From the NCBI GenBank assembly GCA_028683995.1, contig JAQUGU010000067.1, positions 1-8,447 on the forward strand: 8,447 bases of DNA, read 5' to 3'. Below the pieces are notes generated by a model. It saw only the letters and a program-made list of their open reading frames with translations. It made no database searches and was not told the origin of the DNA. This DNA is from Syntrophomonadaceae bacterium (lineage in GTDB: Bacteria > Bacillota > Syntrophomonadia > Syntrophomonadales > Syntrophomonadaceae). The position numbers and the translations under genes were made by a program. This document shows positions 6,623 through 8,447 of this stretch, one piece after another (the stretch's first letter is position 1; each line of letters begins with the position of its first letter).

Positions 6623-6966
6623 CGAATTTTAACGGCAAAGTATTGAAATTCGCCTTTTACCGGTGCTTCGGGTTTATAAACGGTTACTTCCACCGCCAGC
6701 AGGGAGAATTCTCTAAGCAGGGCCCGGGCAATTTTTTCGGCCAGCGCTTCTATTAAGTTGCAGGAAGGGCCTTCGACAACGTTCTGCACCAGTTGATATA
6801 CCTGGTCATAGTCTACCGTAAGATTTAGATCGTCCTGCTGTCCTGCTCCCTGCAAATCGAGAAATAACTCCAGGTCCACCTGGAATAACTGGGGACAAGT
6901 TTTCTCACCGGCCAGTACCCCGTGGCAAGCCTTAAAACTTAAACCCCGCGCAATAATACTATCCAT
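6607..6966 (-). CDS. folB: Dihydroneopterin aldolase FolB
   Basis: Cleaves 7,8-dihydroneopterin to 6-hydroxymethyl-dihydropterin and glycolaldehyde, giving FolK its substrate. The 119-residue protein matches the small octameric aldolase family. HGVLAGEK (15-22, with E21), VDYDQVYQLV (51-60, with Y53), the pterin-anchoring NLIEALAEKIA (70-80, with E73) and VYKPEAPV (96-103, with catalytic K98) are all visible. Its ATG overlaps the 3' end of folP by 8 nt (ATGGATAG), with AGGAA inside folP just upstream, so translational coupling to folP is likely. The gene ends inside a hairpin and a 172-nt gap separates it from folK. Confidence 0.98.
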   Translation of the reverse strand: MDSIIARGLSFKACHGVLAGEKTCPQLFQVDLELFLDLQGAGQQDDLNLTVDYDQVYQLVQNVVEGPSCNLIEALAEKIARALLREFSLLAVEVTVYKPEAPVKGEFQYFAVKIRRSKA

Positions 6967-8152
6967 TTTCCTGCATCACCATATCTGTCATAGTTGCTAC
7001 GCGCTTACTGGCCTCTACATCGTGTACCCTTACAATATCAGCGCCATTCATAATTGCTATGGCCACTGCTGCCAAACTGCCTTCCAGACGCTCATTTACT
7101 TCCAATCCCAGAGTTTGTCCGATAAATGATTTGCGCGATGCCCCTATCAAGATCGGTTTTCCCAGGCTGCAAAAGTCCCCCAGGCGCTTTAACAGTAAAC
7201 GGTTTCCCCCCAGGGTTTTACCAAATCCTATGCCAGGATCGATAATAATTTTATCCCCGGGAAGTCCAGCATCCACGGCCTGTCCAATTGCATCTTCCAG
7301 TTCGATTATAATATCAGCTATTAAATCCCGGTAAGGTTCCCCCGGGCGTATTTGCATACGGTTATGCATCAGGATTACCGGGGCCTGTTTTTCCACCAGC
7401 ACCGGTAAGAGTTCAGAATCAAGCTGCAAGCTGCCAATATCGTTTATGATATGAGCTCCGTTTTCCAGAGCAGCCCGGGCTACCTGTCCCCGGAAGGTGT
7501 CAATAGATATGATTATGTCTTCTGCCACCAGTCTTTCCATAACCGGAAGCAGCCTTTGTATTTCTTCTTCTTCCCCGGCCATAACTGAATCCGGTCGGGA
7601 GGAAGCAGCGCCGATATCTATGATATCTGCACCCTCATCTATCATTTCCAGGGCTCGCTTTACCGCCTGCTCGGGATTAAGATATTTTCCACCATCGGAA
7701 AAGGAATCAGGCGTAACATTAAGGATTCCCATTATCAGGGTACGCTCGCCCAGTTTCAGGCTTTTTCCATGGGGTAGTGCTACAGTTGGCTCTCTGGGCT
7801 CCAATGCCGCCAGTATGGTTTCTATTTCTGCGGCCACTTGTTTCAGGCCAAAGGGTTGTACCTTAAGTTTGCGCAGCAGCAGGCGATAATGTTTTAAGGT
7901 ACCCATCAGCAGCACATCACCGAAACCCGCACCGGACAGGGCCTGCCGGGGTATTGCCGCTTCGCCCCCCTTGGACAACATTTCCTGCTTAATGATATTG
8001 GCACCCCGGAAAGAAATATCTTTTAGTTTGATGCAGTAAAAACTGGCCTTGGGTAAGAGGTAGGGGTAAGCTCCTGGATCCACCCCGATATCTTCCAGAA
8101 CCCTTCTGGCTTCTTGCTGATTGCGAATTAATATTACATGGCTCCCTGACAA
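6959..8152 (-). CDS. folP: Dihydropteroate synthase FolP with N-terminal extension
   Basis: Condenses pterin pyrophosphate with p-aminobenzoate to dihydropteroate; the target of sulfonamides in the family. The protein is 397 residues, about 115 longer than E. coli FolP. The TIM-barrel core starts near 130: MGILNVTPDSFSDGG (141-155), DIGAASSRP (179-187, in place of the common DIGGESTRPG), SIDTF (216-220), ND (237-238), DPGIGFGKT (305-313), GASRKSFIG (337-345, with K341) and RVHD (375-378). Residues 1-115 form a separate region with motifs YLLPKASFY, ANIIKQEML, LLMGTLKHY and KVQPFGL. I have seen this type in other clostridial FolP proteins and know no assigned role for it. The TTG start at 8152 is set by AGGAGG at 7-nt spacing. 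First gene of the visible run; 8-nt overlap with folB. Confidence 0.97.
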   Translation of the reverse strand: MSGSHVILIRNQQEARRVLEDIGVDPGAYPYLLPKASFYCIKLKDISFRGANIIKQEMLSKGGEAAIPRQALSGAGFGDVLLMGTLKHYRLLLRKLKVQPFGLKQVAAEIETILAALEPREPTVALPHGKSLKLGERTLIMGILNVTPDSFSDGGKYLNPEQAVKRALEMIDEGADIIDIGAASSRPDSVMAGEEEEIQRLLPVMERLVAEDIIISIDTFRGQVARAALENGAHIINDIGSLQLDSELLPVLVEKQAPVILMHNRMQIRPGEPYRDLIADIIIELEDAIGQAVDAGLPGDKIIIDPGIGFGKTLGGNRLLLKRLGDFCSLGKPILIGASRKSFIGQTLGLEVNERLEGSLAAVAIAIMNGADIVRVHDVEASKRVATMTDMVMQENG

Positions 8153-8159
8153 TCGATTT

Positions 8160-8186
8160 CCTCCTGTGGGTAATTAGACGTACCCA
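8160..8186 (-). promoter_or_regulatory. folP ribosome site with adjacent upstream hairpin
   Basis: AGGAGG (8160-8165) lies 7 nt before the TTG start of folP. One base upstream of it a perfect 6-bp hairpin, TGGGTA/TACCCA (8167-8172 and 8181-8186) with an 8-nt loop, can form. An ideal ribosome site with a structured neighbour may compensate for the TTG start; a regulatory role of the hairpin is only a guess. Confidence 0.55.
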
Positions 8187-8187
8187 A

Positions 8188-8267
8188 TTATTAGACGCGG
8201 ACAACGCGGATTAGTAAGGATTTCCGCGGAATTATTTTTATTAGACACTGAGGAACACTGAATACTA
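8188..8267. repeat. Pair of related repeats with duplicated, co-changing pentamers
   Basis: Unit 1 (8188-8216) reads TTATTAGAC, GCGGA, CAAC, GCGGA, TTAGTA. Unit 2 (8238-8267) reads TTATTAGAC, ACTGA, GGAAC, ACTGA, ATACTA. The frame words are shared while the pentamer, present twice in each unit, differs between units and agrees within each. The units start 50 nt apart. A partial copy of unit 1 lies at 1736-1750. Confidence 0.65.
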
Positions 8268-8332
8268 TGAACGACACTTAATTTTTTAAAATATAACCTT
8301 ACATGCTTTTCTTGAACCAGTCCACGTAATCC

Positions 8333-8440
8333 GTAGGGGCGAACCCATGTGTTCGCCCGGAATGGGCAGCTATATATGCAATGGGCTTCATCCTACGGGG
8401 GCCAGTAATCGGCCGGGCAGACACACGGGTCTGCCCCTAC
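8333..8440. mobile_element. MITE-like element with hairpin termini
   Basis: The 108-bp element starts GTAGGGGC and ends GCCCCTAC. Each 28-nt end is an imperfect inverted copy of the other (23 of 28 identical) and each is itself a hairpin: GGGCGAAC/GTTCGCCC with loop CCATGT on the left, and GGGCAGAC/GTCTGCCC with loop CCGTGT (read on the minus strand) on the right. The stem differences are paired, so both helices stay perfect. About 52 nt lie between the ends, without coding capacity. No target-site duplication is visible. It could be a non-autonomous mobile element or two neighbouring dispersed hairpin repeats. Confidence 0.55.
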
Positions 8441-8447
8441 AAAAACT

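Larger units (their letters stand above)
8153..8447. other. Non-coding leader region upstream of folP
   Basis: These 295 nt hold no recognisable gene on either strand. From the folP side they contain the hairpin next to the ribosome site, two 29-30-nt repeats 50 nt apart (8188-8267) flanking the palindrome TTCCGCGGAA (8222-8231), an AT-rich stretch, and the hairpin-ended element at 8333-8440. A weak promoter-like pair for folP is TTCAAG (8311-8316) and TATTTT (8288-8293) with 17-nt spacing on the minus strand; the match to consensus is poor and I do not claim it as a promoter. Confidence 0.6.

Noticed and set aside
7059..7889. Plus-strand open frames opposite folP
   Set aside because: They lie entirely within a gene with full family motifs on the other strand, lack ribosome sites and have low-complexity serine/proline/isoleucine-rich translations typical of antisense shadows.
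8188..8267. CRISPR array
   Set aside because: There are only two repeat units, they are not identical to each other, one spacer is too little to judge, and no cas gene is nearby.
8288..8316. Sigma-A promoter for folP
   Set aside because: TTCAAG and TATTTT have 17-nt spacing, but only 3 and 4 of 6 bases match consensus in AT-rich DNA where such pairs arise by chance.

Overview
The window carries one co-directional run of B-vitamin and cofactor genes, all on the minus strand. In transcription order (right to left) they are folP, folB, folK, a Rossmann/DUF2520 dehydrogenase, panB, panC, panD, nadA and nadB, with nadB running off the left edge. Moderate G+C, Gram-positive-type Shine-Dalgarno sites (AGGAGG, AAGGAGGT), TTG and GTG starts, a long FolP and a DUF2520 protein beside panBCD point to an anaerobic clostridial Firmicute. 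A Syntrophomonas-like or Desulfotomaculum-like lineage is my best guess from gene order and protein style; I cannot confirm it without a database search.

Layout: 8447-8153 is a non-coding leader rich in repeats. 8152-5940 holds the folate genes folP, folB (8-nt overlap) and folK. 5818-4922 is the DUF2520 reductase, a candidate PanG-type ketopantoate reductase. 4894-2774 is panB-panC-panD. 2673-1 is nadA-nadB. The gaps are short (27 nt, 63 nt, 6 nt) or filled by AT-rich or GC-rich repeats (172 nt between folB and folK, 100 nt between panD and nadA, 192 nt between nadA and nadB).

Metabolic logic: FolB, FolK and FolP make dihydropteroate for tetrahydrofolate, and PanB uses 5,10-methylene-tetrahydrofolate as its C1 donor. 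The DUF2520 protein could supply the ketopantoate reductase step missing between PanB and PanC. PanD and NadB both consume L-aspartate, feeding pantothenate/CoA and NAD respectively. NadB passes iminoaspartate to the [4Fe-4S] enzyme NadA. No panE- or ilvC-like gene is visible in the window.

The genes are conventional; the less explained material is between them. It includes a roughly 108-bp element with hairpin ends that differ by compensatory changes, a pair of 50-nt-spaced repeats whose duplicated pentamer has changed in concert (GCGGA versus ACTGA), a dispersed 38-39-nt AT-rich repeat with a small hairpin, and a 52-codon stop-free, protein-like stretch in frame upstream of the DUF2520 start. 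I found no RNA gene, CRISPR array, transposase gene or convincing intrinsic terminator.
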